A stretch of DNA of 64,000 bases from Sulfoacidibacillus ferrooxidans (GCF_022606465.1 NZ_JALBUF010000001.1:744001-808000); one strand, 5' to 3'. Shown: positions 45,328 through 55,378, counted from the stretch's first letter. The notes: generated by a model not told the origin, from the sequence alone. Translations and numbers: made by a program.

Positions 45328-46254
45328 ATGCCTCGTCACAAAAATAGCACGCAATCACTCAATGTAAATTGGAAACGCACGGTCATCTGGATGATTGCAT
45401 TGATCATTTTAGGTGTCTTTCTCACCATCTTACTTAGTCCAAACTCAGGGCTTTTAAAAACGGTTCCCACTGGATTCAAAGATATATTTCGTTTGATTAT
45501 CGTCCTAGTCATCGGGGCTCTCGTCACAACATTCTTTGAACGTCATATTTTTCGCTTGTCTGTAGATCGATTGGGTTCGCAATCAGCAACATCGATTCGT
45601 TATGCCGCGCGCTTAATGATTTATATTATTATTGCATTATCCGCGTTAGGTGCAGTCGGTGTCGGCCTAACAAGCGTAGTATTTGGCGGAGCCTTTCTAA
45701 CAGTCATCATAGGACTTGCAGGTCAAACCATGTTCTCTAATTTAATAGCGGGCATATGGATTATTGTGTTTCACCCCTTTCAAGTGGGCGAATTTATCAC
45801 ATTCATTACATGGCAATATCCTGTACTGATGCCTAGCTTTCCACATGAATCACTAAAACCTATGTATACCGGTTATGTAAAAGATATCAATCTAATGTAC
45901 ACTCTCATAGAAACACAAGAAGGTTATCCACAGGTCATTCCAAATGGCATTCTCGTTCAGGCTGCCATTGAAAATCGTTCAAGCACTGTGATGCATACAG
46001 CGCGTATACGCTTTGACGTTTCATACGATGTGGAGGCAGCCGTTCTGATCGATCGCTTACGTGAACGATTGCAACCATCACTTGCACATTCTTGGGTCGT
46101 CACTCCACAAGTTATGGTTGCAGATCTATATCCAACAAGCTACTCTGTCTTAATTAAGGTGCAAACTGACGAACGCGATGATGATGTGCGAAGTGCTGTT
46201 TTAATGGAAGCTTCAAAGGTCCTCGCATCTCTAAAAGTACACAGCCTCTCTTAG
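45328..46254 (+). CDS. MscS-family mechanosensitive channel
   Basis: This 308-residue protein has three N-terminal membrane segments (about 18-37, 55-75, 100-125) and the MscS pore region GGAFLTVIIGLAGQTMFSNLIAG, followed by the beta domain (FQVGEFITF) and C-terminal domain. The pore helix is followed by an insert around ITWQYPVLMPSFPHESLKPM that is longer than usual. Such channels release solutes on hypo-osmotic shock. Start ATG 45328 follows AAAGGAG. Confidence 0.88.
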   Translation: MPRHKNSTQSLNVNWKRTVIWMIALIILGVFLTILLSPNSGLLKTVPTGFKDIFRLIIVLVIGALVTTFFERHIFRLSVDRLGSQSATSIRYAARLMIYIIIALSALGAVGVGLTSVVFGGAFLTVIIGLAGQTMFSNLIAGIWIIVFHPFQVGEFITFITWQYPVLMPSFPHESLKPMYTGYVKDINLMYTLIETQEGYPQVIPNGILVQAAIENRSSTVMHTARIRFDVSYDVEAAVLIDRLRERLQPSLAHSWVVTPQVMVADLYPTSYSVLIKVQTDERDDDVRSAVLMEASKVLASLKVHSLS

Positions 46255-46321
46255 TGAAAGCACAGTACAAGCAATCATGGTAAACTGTAAACGTTTGGTT
46301 ACGTAATAAGGAGCGATGAGC

Positions 46322-47548
46322 ATGTCTCTCACTACGCACCTTGAAGATGGTTTTTTTATGGCGATTGGCATCATTATTATCTTACAAGTGATCGTAATCG
46401 TAAGTTCTGCGATCAGTACCCGCTTTCGCCGTCGCCGCCGAGCGGTCTCACTTGGCCGATTACATCTTCCTGAAATTCTCGTTAAGGAGAATCGCGTTCA
46501 AATTTATACCTATGGCATGACTCTGTATGAAGCGATGCTCGAAGATATTCAAGCAGCAAAGCAAAGCATTTGTATTGAGTCATTTATCTGGAAAGGTGAT
46601 CGCATAGGATCTGCATTTAAGCAGGCTGTTTGCAAAAAAGCGCGCGAAGGCGTCGATGTTTATGTCATATTCGACAGCTTTGCTAACATGGTAGTTCCTG
46701 CGGAATTTAAACGATTCCCACATAATGTTCATCTTTTGCAATACAAAGCTTGGAGAAGACTTTGGGATGTGTTTGACCCTCGCAGATTAGCACGTGACCA
46801 CCGCAAATTACTGGTCATCGATCAGCAAATTGGCTATGTCGGAGGCTATAATATTGGAGATTTATATGGAGCTAAGTGGCGAGATACCCATGTAAGAATA
46901 AAGGGAGAAGCAGCTAAAAACCTGTATTCATCATTTGTGGATTTTTGGAATACTCATGCATCTACCGATCAACATATCGAAAAAGAAACAGCATCCCTTT
47001 TTCCGTATATTCGTTTGTACGCAAACGATGCAACTAGGCTAATGTTTCCTATTCGCTCTATGTATATTGAAGCGATTGATCTAGCGAAGGACCGAATTCT
47101 TTTAACAACACCATACTTTATACCTGATCGTTATGTATTAAACTCCTTGATTCGCGCTGCTACAAGAGGTGTCGATGTGCGACTTATGGTTCCTCTGCAA
47201 TCAAATCATTTACTTGCAGACTGGCTTGCGCACACTTACTTTACAGAATGCCTCCGTAAAGGCGTTCGCATCTTCCTATACCAAGGCGCTATGATTCACG
47301 CTAAAACAGCAACGATTGACGGAACTTGGTCAACCGTTGGAACAGCCAATCTGGATCGCCTTAGTTTACTAGGTAATTTTGAACTCAATATCGAATTTCT
47401 TAACCCTGAAGTAGCTGAACAAATGGACATCGTTTTTGTTTCTGACTTACAACACTGCAAGGAACTACATTTAGAAGAATGGGTACAACGCTCGATTCTA
47501 CACAAATTGGGAGAGCTTGTGCTCTCCCCCTTATGGCCATTTTTATAA
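46322..47548 (+). CDS. Cardiolipin synthase-like phospholipase D protein
   Basis: This 408-residue protein has one N-terminal membrane segment and two HKD motifs: DHRKLLVIDQQIGYVGGYN and MIHAKTATIDGTWSTVGTAN. The two-motif plan and size are those of cardiolipin synthases, which condense two phosphatidylglycerols in the membrane. Some members act on other substrates. The ATG at 46322 lies eight bases after GGAG; the earlier ATG is too close. Confidence 0.85.
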   Translation: MSLTTHLEDGFFMAIGIIIILQVIVIVSSAISTRFRRRRRAVSLGRLHLPEILVKENRVQIYTYGMTLYEAMLEDIQAAKQSICIESFIWKGDRIGSAFKQAVCKKAREGVDVYVIFDSFANMVVPAEFKRFPHNVHLLQYKAWRRLWDVFDPRRLARDHRKLLVIDQQIGYVGGYNIGDLYGAKWRDTHVRIKGEAAKNLYSSFVDFWNTHASTDQHIEKETASLFPYIRLYANDATRLMFPIRSMYIEAIDLAKDRILLTTPYFIPDRYVLNSLIRAATRGVDVRLMVPLQSNHLLADWLAHTYFTECLRKGVRIFLYQGAMIHAKTATIDGTWSTVGTANLDRLSLLGNFELNIEFLNPEVAEQMDIVFVSDLQHCKELHLEEWVQRSILHKLGELVLSPLWPFL

Positions 47549-47558
47549 TTGCAAAGAC

Positions 47559-49076
47559 TTACTGATAGACAGGTGCTGCAAATGCCTCTAACTTTTTCAT
47601 TGAGTCATTTGCAATATCTGCATGTAGACTATTGCCATGTGCGTCCATTGTTACAATAGCTGGGAATGCCTTCACTTGCAGATGCCACATGGCTTCTGGA
47701 ATCCCAAATTGATCAAGAAAATCTACTCCATCCACTCCTGTAACTGTGCGCGCATAGTACTGGGCAGCTCCACCAATGGCATTTAAATAGACTGCACCTT
47801 GCTTTTGCAAACCTTGTAGCGTTTTAGGTCCCATACCACCTTTGCCAATCACCGCGCGAATCCCGAATTTTTCAATAATGTCCGCCTGATAGGGTTCTTC
47901 TCGAGAACTCGTTGTCGGTCCTGCGGCCTTCACATGCCATCCTGATTCATCTTCTAACATTACTGGACCACAATGATAGAGAACTCCACCATTCATATCT
48001 ACTGGCGATTCATGCTCCATTAGATACTTATGAAGCGCATCTCGTCCAGTATGCATGGTACCATCTATTAATACGACATCCCCAACTTTTAGCTTACGAA
48101 TCTGCTCTTCGCTAATCGGTGCCTTTAGCACAACTGCATGATCAGTGGAGATACCCCCGCGATTGGCAAAGGTTGCTGAACCTTCTTTGTACAACCACGA
48201 AGTGATCTTGCCGGTTGTGGCATTCAAATGGACACCTTGGCGGCGAAATGCCCAACAATTATAGGCAACCGAAACAAAAAAGCTAGCAGGAAGACGGTTC
48301 TGCACGCCAATCTTGCAACCAAGTAGTGTGACTCGACCACCAAAACCCATGGTTCCAATACCAAGCTGATTGGCCTTATCCATGACGTACTCTTCTAATT
48401 CTTTCAATTCTGGAATGGAGTTCTCGTCTTCAAGAGAGCGAAAAAGCTGTTCTTTTGCATGCTGATATCCACTTGTACGGTCTCCACCAATCGATACACC
48501 GACTACTCCAGCGCTACAGCCCTGTCCCTGCGCCTGATATACAGCATGTAGTATACATTTACGTACACCATCTAAATCACGACCTGCTTTACCTAATCCT
48601 TCGATTTCCATCGGTAAGCTGTATTGAATATTTTTATTTTCACAGCCGCCACCCTTTAAAATCAACTTCACTTCAACATCATCGCGCTCCCACTGATGAA
48701 AATGGATCACTGGAGTCCCAGGGCCAAGATTATCTCCCGTGTTTTTCCCAGTCAGTGAGTCAACCGAATTGGTTCGTAACTTCCCAAGTCGTGTTGCTTC
48801 GGCGACTGCTGCTTTAATTTCTCGTTCCATGACGATCTGATTAGCACCAACTGGCGTATGCACTTCAAATGTAGGCATACCTGTATCTTGGCAAATAGGG
48901 CCTTGATCAGATTCAGCAGTCCCTACATTGTCTACAATCGTGTCAAGTGCAAGTGCTGCCCGGCTTCCCATTTCTTCACGTAACTGCGCCCGAGCCAGTG
49001 CCCTTCTTACATCAGGCGGCAAATTGGTCGATGTATCTACGATCAATTCTAAAATACTCTGTTGGAAATATTCCAT
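47559..49076 (-). CDS. fumA: Class I fumarate hydratase
   Basis: The enzyme interconverts fumarate and malate in the citric acid cycle. This 505-residue fused alpha-beta type has conserved Cys residues for the oxygen-sensitive 4Fe-4S cluster (QGPICQDTGMPTF, KGGGCENKN, QGCSAGVVGVS) and the C-terminal beta part (IGKGGMGPKTLQGLQ, MDAHGNSLH). It converges on the cardiolipin synthase-like gene. Class I enzymes in place of FumC in aerobic spore-formers are a minority arrangement; whether fumC exists elsewhere is unknown. Confidence 0.93.
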   Translation of the reverse strand: MEYFQQSILELIVDTSTNLPPDVRRALARAQLREEMGSRAALALDTIVDNVGTAESDQGPICQDTGMPTFEVHTPVGANQIVMEREIKAAVAEATRLGKLRTNSVDSLTGKNTGDNLGPGTPVIHFHQWERDDVEVKLILKGGGCENKNIQYSLPMEIEGLGKAGRDLDGVRKCILHAVYQAQGQGCSAGVVGVSIGGDRTSGYQHAKEQLFRSLEDENSIPELKELEEYVMDKANQLGIGTMGFGGRVTLLGCKIGVQNRLPASFFVSVAYNCWAFRRQGVHLNATTGKITSWLYKEGSATFANRGGISTDHAVVLKAPISEEQIRKLKVGDVVLIDGTMHTGRDALHKYLMEHESPVDMNGGVLYHCGPVMLEDESGWHVKAAGPTTSSREEPYQADIIEKFGIRAVIGKGGMGPKTLQGLQKQGAVYLNAIGGAAQYYARTVTGVDGVDFLDQFGIPEAMWHLQVKAFPAIVTMDAHGNSLHADIANDSMKKLEAFAAPVYQ

Positions 49077-49178
49077 TTCTCTACACCTACCTCAATTTGT
49101 ACCCTGCCATGCTACCTATCTATTATACTCCAAGCAGCATCGCTCATCGAGATCAATAAATTACATGATATTGAAAAT

Positions 49179-49236
49179 AATAAGAGAAGCGATAGAGCAT
49201 CCAACTTTTCTTGGACCATCTATAGCTTCTCTTATT
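49179..49236 (-). terminator. Terminator after chrA
   Basis: AATAAGAGAAGC and GCTTCTCTTATT pair at 49179-49190 and 49225-49236, extended by further pairs inside. On the minus strand the next bases are T-rich. It lies just past the chrA stop. Confidence 0.7.
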
Positions 49237-49242
49237 ATGCCT

Positions 49243-49779
49243 TCACTTTGCCGGTACAAGTACAAATGCTCCAACAATCATCGCTGTTAGGATTACGAGT
49301 GGTGCTGAGAATCGAAATACAAAGAGTGCTAATGCAGCAAGTACCGCTACGGCAAACATTCTCCAATCAGGAAAGGAACCCTTAGATGACATCCATGCAG
49401 TCTGTAGTAGGAGCACAACGACTACTGGTCGCACACCTGCAATGAGTCCAGCTAAATGAGGATTGCCCTTCAACAATCCTAAAAGATTGACTAGCAAAAC
49501 AATTCCGATTGAAGTAGGACCCACCATTCCAACTAATGCCACAAATCCTCCTAAAAGACCACCAGTTTGATAGCCAATAAAGGTAGCTAGTTTTGTAGCT
49601 ATGGGACCAGGCAACGTATTTGCCAGTGCTAACGCATCTGTAAATTGTTGCTGTGTCATAAAGTGATAGCCTTCAACCACCTGCGATTGAATAATAGGAA
49701 TGGATGCAGGACCACCACCGTATCCAAGTAATCCCGACTTTAACATCGCAAAAAATAGGTTCCAAATTGTTTTCCCCAT
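49243..49779 (-). CDS. chrA: Chromate transporter-type protein (single ChrA domain)
   Basis: This 178-residue protein is one short-chain CHR domain with six membrane segments and the signature KSGLLGYGGGPASIPIIQSQ plus LANTLPGPIATKLATFIGY. Short-chain CHR genes usually occur in adjacent pairs that act together; no partner is found in the window on either side. Transport of chromate is therefore inferred from family only. Confidence 0.85.
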   Translation of the reverse strand: MGKTIWNLFFAMLKSGLLGYGGGPASIPIIQSQVVEGYHFMTQQQFTDALALANTLPGPIATKLATFIGYQTGGLLGGFVALVGMVGPTSIGIVLLVNLLGLLKGNPHLAGLIAGVRPVVVVLLLQTAWMSSKGSFPDWRMFAVAVLAALALFVFRFSAPLVILTAMIVGAFVLVPAK

Positions 49780-49890
49780 GTCGCCCCCCCACCCTGCTAA
49801 CTCTTATCTACTATTTTACTTGGAAACCTCTACAATCGACAAGAGTTTTCCACCATAGAAGGGAGACAAAGAGGGGGCTGCTGCTACTAG

Positions 49891-51378
49891 CTAGTCCTTG
49901 GGATTAAATACAGATGCCTTTTTCTTTACTTTATATAATGGAGGACGAATCAGCAGTCCTTTAACGCCTTTCCAATTAAATGGGAATAAAGGCCATAAAT
50001 AGGGTATGCCTAACGCTCGTGTCCGCCCTAGCAAAACGATAATGAACACAATGCCTATCAAAAAACCAATACCACCAAATATCCAAGATAACACGATTAA
50101 CAACAGACGCATAAGTCGATTTGCAGAAGAAAGTTCTCGTGAAGATGTTGCGAACTGAGCAATTGCCGCACCGCCCATAAACACAAGTACTTCTGGTGAT
50201 ACCAGATTCATCATTGTAGCAAATTGGCCAAATACTAAGCCTGCAACAATACCTATTGACGACGCGAGTGTTGCTGGTGTATTGATAACAGCCCGCTCAA
50301 ATAAATCGACACCAAGTTGAGCTAATAAAAATTGAAATCCTAGTGAAAACGGTAATGGTTTGGGTGTACCTAAAAACGAAATGGCTTTTGGCAAATGATT
50401 ATGTTCTGCTGCTAAGACAATAAATACACCTGGTGCTAATACAGAGATCAGACTTGCCAATATAATTCCAACCCGCAGATACATCCCTACTGCAGGATAA
50501 GAGTGATAATCTTCAGGATGATGCAAATGATGAAACACAGTAGTAGGACCTACAATAACCTCAGGCGTAGTATCGACAATCACCACTACTTGCCCTTCGA
50601 GCAGACCTGTAGTAGCTACATCGGGCCGCTCAGTATAGCGGACGATCGGAAAAGGATTCCACCCGATCTTACCAAGCCATTCGGTAACAGGTTGCTCTCC
50701 CATCGCGACCATATCATTTGGAATCGTTTTTAATGCATGTCGAAAACGCTCCACTAACTCGTCGTTCGTCACATCCTGTAGATACATCAGACTCACATCT
50801 GTTTGCGATCGGGATCCAATCTGTAATAATTCTACTCGCAACCTCGGATCGCGTAACCGCCGACGAATTAACGCAACATTCATCAGCATCGTTTCCACAA
50901 AACCATCTCGCGGTCCGCGTACTACGCGTTCTACTGCAGGCTCATCAATCCCACGCATGGGATAAATCCGCGTATCTATGATGAGGACATCGGCGTAGCC
51001 TTCTAAAAATATGACAAGCGGCCCAGAAAGTATAAACCGTACTGCATCCGCCATTTTTTTTACGATTTGAACCTGAACAAAACTAATGGTTACATTTAAA
51101 TGGTTCACAAGTTCATCTAGCGTAAATGATCCTTGTGGATGCTGCGCCACAAATTCTTTAATCGACATCTCTAAGTTCTCCACGATCAAAACCATGTCAA
51201 TCGTTAAAAAATAACCATTCGCAGTATAGGCTGTCATTTTAATATCTTCAAACACAAATGCTTTTGCAATTAAATCCCAACTTACACCTATCCCTAATAA
51301 TTCTTTTAAAAACGCATCATTTTCCTCTAAACGAGAAGAAATTGGTACGTCTTGAAGTGATTCCATAGCCGTTGTCAT
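49891..51378 (-). CDS. spoVAF: Spore germination protein SpoVAF (GerA family)
   Basis: This 495-residue GerA-family protein matches SpoVAF: SRLEENDAFLKELLGIGVSWD at the start, EGYADVLIIDTRIYPMRGID, RVVRGPRDGFVETMLMNVALIRRR, and four C-terminal membrane segments followed by a cytoplasmic tail ending VFNPKD. In B. subtilis spoVAF lies in the spoVA operon for dipicolinic acid transport; here no spoVAA-AE neighbour is seen, so it is an orphan copy. The ATG at 51378 follows GGAGG. Confidence 0.82.
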   Translation of the reverse strand: MTTAMESLQDVPISSRLEENDAFLKELLGIGVSWDLIAKAFVFEDIKMTAYTANGYFLTIDMVLIVENLEMSIKEFVAQHPQGSFTLDELVNHLNVTISFVQVQIVKKMADAVRFILSGPLVIFLEGYADVLIIDTRIYPMRGIDEPAVERVVRGPRDGFVETMLMNVALIRRRLRDPRLRVELLQIGSRSQTDVSLMYLQDVTNDELVERFRHALKTIPNDMVAMGEQPVTEWLGKIGWNPFPIVRYTERPDVATTGLLEGQVVVIVDTTPEVIVGPTTVFHHLHHPEDYHSYPAVGMYLRVGIILASLISVLAPGVFIVLAAEHNHLPKAISFLGTPKPLPFSLGFQFLLAQLGVDLFERAVINTPATLASSIGIVAGLVFGQFATMMNLVSPEVLVFMGGAAIAQFATSSRELSSANRLMRLLLIVLSWIFGGIGFLIGIVFIIVLLGRTRALGIPYLWPLFPFNWKGVKGLLIRPPLYKVKKKASVFNPKD

Positions 51379-51514
51379 CGCTTTCACTCCTCCACAAGAA
51401 GTATGCGAAATTGGCAGGAACACTATACACATTCATATTTTGTAATCCTATCTCTTCAAAAATTAATACGTTTGTAAAACAAATTTAATCAGAATTACAG
51501 TTACATCGCTTAAC

Positions 51515-51534
51515 ATGGACATTAATGAGTCCAT
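51515..51534. promoter_or_regulatory. Inverted repeat upstream of the sulfation operon
   Basis: ATGGAC and GTCCAT are separated by eight bases, about 22 bp before the first gene's TTG. It may be an operator or leader hairpin. No riboswitch fold is evident. Confidence 0.3.
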
Positions 51535-51555
51535 ACTGCAAAGATAAGGGAGGTA

Positions 51556-52203
51556 TTGACCATCGACGAGAATGTAATGTGGCAAAAAACAAAGGTAAAC
51601 CGTGTAGCACGTGAAAATTTGCACGAACACAAAGGTGCTGTCGTTTGGTTTACAGGACTCTCCGGTTCAGGAAAATCAACGATTGCTGCAGAATTGGAAT
51701 GGCATCTGTATCGACAAGGTATCCACACCTACCTATTAGATGGAGACAATGTCAGACTCGGATTGAATGAAGACTTGGGTTTCTCCATGCGAGATCGCGA
51801 AGAGAACATTCGACGTGTCGGTCATCTCGCAAAATTATTTGTCGATGCAGGCATGGTCGTCATTGTAGCTATGATATCCCCCCTGCGCAAAGATCGCGAA
51901 TGGGTACGCAGTCTCTTTGCACAAGGAGAATTCATCGAGACATTTATCGACTGTCCCCTTGATATCTGCATCGAAAGAGACCCTAAAGGATTGTATAAGA
52001 AAGCTCTTGCTGGATCGATCCCTGACTTCACAGGCATTAGCTCACCTTATGAACATCCGATCCACGCGGATTTAACCATCCGTACTAACCAAGTGCGTAT
52101 CAGTGAAGCGGTGTCTACGATTGAGACCCATCTTGTTGCACAGATCATTCCTGAACGAAGTTCGCAAACATTACAAAAGACACATGTACTTCATCAACGC
52201 TAA
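51556..52203 (+). CDS. cysC: Adenylylsulfate (APS) kinase
   Basis: APS kinase phosphorylates APS to PAPS, the sulfate donor. The 215-residue protein has the P-loop [27 protein letters not shown], and [20 protein letters not shown]. It starts the plus-strand operon with sat, a DHH phosphatase and a sulfotransferase. The start is uncertain: TTG 51556 is close to GGGAGG; ATG 51577 is possible. Confidence 0.93.
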   Translation: MTIDENVMWQKTKVNRVARENLHEHKGAVVWFTGLSGSGKSTIAAELEWHLYRQGIHTYLLDGDNVRLGLNEDLGFSMRDREENIRRVGHLAKLFVDAGMVVIVAMISPLRKDREWVRSLFAQGEFIETFIDCPLDICIERDPKGLYKKALAGSIPDFTGISSPYEHPIHADLTIRTNQVRISEAVSTIETHLVAQIIPERSSQTLQKTHVLHQR

Positions 52204-52232
52204 CCAACCATCATGATTCAGGAGTGAACGCA

Positions 52233-53405
52233 GTGACTGCTTTATCCCCACACGGTGGAGTACTTGTTCATCGACGCATCGGTCCATATACAGACGAATC
52301 GTATTCAAACAACCTACAGCGCGTCATCATCGACGATGTTGCCATCAGCGATCTTGAACAAATGGGTATGGGAGCCTTTTCTCCGCTTGTTGGATTCATG
52401 GATGAAATGGACTACCATTCCGTTGTCACGCAGATGCGACTGGCCAATGGCATCGTATGGCCATTGCCCATTGCTCTTCCCATCTCTGCCGATCAAGCAC
52501 AACTAATTACACTTGGTGAAACAGTGCTTTTGATCGATGAGCATGGTACACCACACGCTACCATGGTTGTCACAAGTAAGTATCAGGTAAACTTGAATCA
52601 TGTAGTGAACCATCTTTATCAAACCAATGATTCTGCACACCCAGGAGTCATGCGAACATTGGAACGAGGAAGCGTTCATCTGGGCGGTCCAGTGTCTGTG
52701 TTTACAACAACCACACAGGATCATTATGCCAGCTATCTACGCACGCCACAGGAAACGCGACAGCTGTTTGAAAAAAAGGGTTGGAAAACGATTGTCGGAT
52801 TTCAAACACGCAATCCTATTCATCGAGCGCATGAATACATTCAAAAATGCGCGTTAGAAACGATGGATGGTTTGTTTATTCATCCTCTGGTTGGGCCTAC
52901 GAAAGCGGATGATGTTCCAGCACCACTGCGCATGCGTGCATATGAGACAGTCATTGAACACTACTATCCTAAAAACCGCGTTGCACTGGGTATCTTTACT
53001 GCTGCGATGCGCTATGCTGGGCCACGCGAAGCCATCTTACATGCATTGGTTCGAAAAAATTTTGGTTGTACACATTTTATTGTAGGTCGCGATCACGCTG
53101 GAGTAGGCAACTATTACGGTACGTACGACGCTCAAAAAATATTCTCGCTATTTACTCCTGAGGAGATTGGCATCTCGCCCATGTTCTTTGATCATGCCTT
53201 CTATTGTAAGGAGTGTGGAGGTATGGCCACGGAAAAAACGTGTCCTCACGATGAAAAGGCACACGTGTTTCTCTCTGGCACCAAAGTTCGCACCATGCTT
53301 AAAGCGGGAATCGTGCCTCCTGAAGAATTTACACGCCGCGAAACTGCACGTGTATTAATGGAGTTTTATGAAGAGGCTGTTTTGCCAATCGCATCTGAAA
53401 ACTAA
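52233..53405 (+). CDS. sat: Sulfate adenylyltransferase (ATP sulfurylase)
   Basis: The enzyme makes APS from sulfate and ATP. The 390-residue protein has the active-site motifs QTRNPIHRAHEYIQK and VGRDHAGVGNYYG, and a zinc-binding YCKECGGMATEKTCPH, all in the expected order for the homo-oligomeric single-chain type. The GTG at 52233 lies eight bases after AGGAG. It provides the APS used by the preceding kinase. No sulfite or PAPS reductase gene is nearby. Confidence 0.95.
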   Translation: MTALSPHGGVLVHRRIGPYTDESYSNNLQRVIIDDVAISDLEQMGMGAFSPLVGFMDEMDYHSVVTQMRLANGIVWPLPIALPISADQAQLITLGETVLLIDEHGTPHATMVVTSKYQVNLNHVVNHLYQTNDSAHPGVMRTLERGSVHLGGPVSVFTTTTQDHYASYLRTPQETRQLFEKKGWKTIVGFQTRNPIHRAHEYIQKCALETMDGLFIHPLVGPTKADDVPAPLRMRAYETVIEHYYPKNRVALGIFTAAMRYAGPREAILHALVRKNFGCTHFIVGRDHAGVGNYYGTYDAQKIFSLFTPEEIGISPMFFDHAFYCKECGGMATEKTCPHDEKAHVFLSGTKVRTMLKAGIVPPEEFTRRETARVLMEFYEEAVLPIASEN

Positions 53406-53427
53406 ATTATAGTGGGGGTTAACACAT

Positions 53428-54444
53428 TTGAGATGCTCACATCTTCTCACTCCTTTACTTGAGGCACAGGAAGTTCACATATACACACATTTGCGTGGCG
53501 ATCCTGACTCTGCTAGTGCCTTTGCTTTAGCTGAAGCATTGCGTCAACTTGGAAAAGTCGTGAGTGTTGCACATGATTTACCCGAATATCTGGATTGGCT
53601 CATCCCTGAATTTCCTTACACTAGCACGCATTCACCACATGCACTAAAAGTCGCTGTAGACACGGGCAATTACGCTAGACTAGCGTTTGCGCAGCCTATC
53701 TTAGAACGCATTTCGCAACAAATATTGCGTTATGGATCTGAATCGTCTATTCCTACAGATGACTTATGGTCCATCGAGTCGATCGATGTAGTTATTGATC
53801 ACCATGAAAGTAATCGTGGGTATGGGAAGATCAATTGGGTTGTACCCGAAGCGAGTTCAACAGCAGAATTACTGACTGAATTAATCCAAGAGTTAGAACA
53901 GGTGACAGGACGTACTCTCTTTTCGAAGGAAGTCTGTAGGCAACTCTACACAGGGATCATCTCAGACACACAGTGGTTTAAAAGAGACGTCACGGCGCAT
54001 ACCTACGCGATGGCAAGCATGCTTGAGCAACGGGCACTTATCGATAAAGTTGCTCTATATGAGCAACTTGAGCAGCGTTCCATATCGTATTTCCGCATGG
54101 GTGAGATGTTGCGTGCAAACTTTAAACAATACGACGATGTTCTTGTCTCCTTTTTAGACTTACCCACCATCTCACAATTGGGTATTTCAAGTGAAGAGGC
54201 TGCGCAGACCATGGAAGAATTAGAACGTCTACCCGGTCGTATTTTTTTACTATTTATCGAACTACCTTCTGGAGATATTCGCGTGCGTCTACGAGGTAAA
54301 GGAATTCCAATCCTCCCGCTAGCGAAACAATTTGATGGTGGTGGGCATGAATTTCGCGCGGGTGCAACGATTCACTCTTTTTCTCAGATGGAAGATGTCA
54401 TTACTGCCGCTAAACATGTGCTTACAGAAGCTATCTCTGTCTAG
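53428..54444 (+). CDS. DHH/DHHA1 phosphoesterase (NrnA-like pAp phosphatase)
   Basis: This 338-residue protein has the DHH catalytic motifs: HLRGDPDSASAFALA, AVDTGNY, VIDHHESNRG, and the DHHA1 end QFDGGGHEFRAGATI. NrnA-type proteins remove phosphate from 3'-phosphoadenosine 5'-phosphate (pAp) and degrade short RNA oligonucleotides. Its place between ATP sulfurylase and a sulfotransferase, which releases pAp, strongly suggests pAp recycling as its job here. Start TTG follows GTGGGGG. Confidence 0.87.
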   Translation: MRCSHLLTPLLEAQEVHIYTHLRGDPDSASAFALAEALRQLGKVVSVAHDLPEYLDWLIPEFPYTSTHSPHALKVAVDTGNYARLAFAQPILERISQQILRYGSESSIPTDDLWSIESIDVVIDHHESNRGYGKINWVVPEASSTAELLTELIQELEQVTGRTLFSKEVCRQLYTGIISDTQWFKRDVTAHTYAMASMLEQRALIDKVALYEQLEQRSISYFRMGEMLRANFKQYDDVLVSFLDLPTISQLGISSEEAAQTMEELERLPGRIFLLFIELPSGDIRVRLRGKGIPILPLAKQFDGGGHEFRAGATIHSFSQMEDVITAAKHVLTEAISV

Positions 54445-54487
54445 CAAATCACGTGAATATTCACATATCAAGGAGAGATGATCTACT

Positions 54488-55378
54488 TTGTTACCCCATT
54501 TTTTACTTGTAGGAGCCGCTAAATCTGGGACAAGTTCACTAGATCGCTACTTAGCAGAACATCCTCAAATCTATATACCACCTAAAAAAGAAGCTCATTA
54601 TTTTAGTACCCCAAGTTTCCCTCCGCAATTTAAAGGGAAAGGCGACGAAGGCATGAATACGGAGACCATCCGGCAACGCGAGCAATATGAGCGGCTATTT
54701 GCTGCAGCACATGAAAGCCAAATTGTTGGAGAATCGTCTGCATTTTATCTCTATTTTCCTGACACGGCTGAACGCATCGCTGCTGACAACCCTCATATGA
54801 AGATCATCATTACTTTGCGCAATCCAGTCGATCGCGCCTATTCTGCATACATGTACCTCCGCCGCGACGAGCGCGAGGAGCTTCCATTTGAAGCAGCGCT
54901 CGAAGCGGAAGAAAAGAGAAAAATGCAGGATTATGAACCCATGTGGCTATATAAAGAATTGAGCCTTTACCACTCTCAAATCAAACGTTATTTTCAAGTA
55001 TTTCCTAAAGAACAAGTCAAAGTTATTCTTTTTGAAGATTTTACATCTGATACAAGACAAACCATGCGAGACGTGTATAGCTTCTTAGGTGTTGATCCTA
55101 CATTTACAGCAGATACCTCCATACACTATAACGAATCAGGGCTACCAAAGTCTCGTGCATTATTTAATTTTATTTCTCAACCAAATGGCTTAAAAGAGTT
55201 AGTCAAACCCTTGATTCCAAGTGCTCTTCGCGAGAGGCTGGGTAATCGAGCAAAATCTATGTTACTTGAAAAAGTGAGTATGAATCCAGATACGCGTACT
55301 GCCTTACGCGATTATTTTCATGATGATGTTATGAAACTACAAGACTTGCTTAAGCGTGATCTTGGCGCATGGCTCTAA
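54488..55378 (+). CDS. PAPS-dependent sulfotransferase
   Basis: This 296-residue cytosolic-type sulfotransferase has the 5'-phosphosulfate loop LLVGAAKSGTSSLDRYL and the 3'-phosphate region IIITLRNPVDRAYSAYM, plus ILFEDFTSDTRQTM. It is related to heparan/NodH-type enzymes acting on sugars or lipids. It ends the operon that makes and recycles PAPS, so it is probably its purpose. The acceptor is unknown. The 3' end overlaps the converging SCP2 gene by four bases. Confidence 0.87.
   Translation: MLPHFLLVGAAKSGTSSLDRYLAEHPQIYIPPKKEAHYFSTPSFPPQFKGKGDEGMNTETIRQREQYERLFAAAHESQIVGESSAFYLYFPDTAERIAADNPHMKIIITLRNPVDRAYSAYMYLRRDEREELPFEAALEAEEKRKMQDYEPMWLYKELSLYHSQIKRYFQVFPKEQVKVILFEDFTSDTRQTMRDVYSFLGVDPTFTADTSIHYNESGLPKSRALFNFISQPNGLKELVKPLIPSALRERLGNRAKSMLLEKVSMNPDTRTALRDYFHDDVMKLQDLLKRDLGAWL

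Noticed and set aside
51433-51555. SAM or T-box riboswitch before cysC
   Set aside because: Only a short 6-bp inverted repeat is present; conserved T-box or SAM elements are missing.
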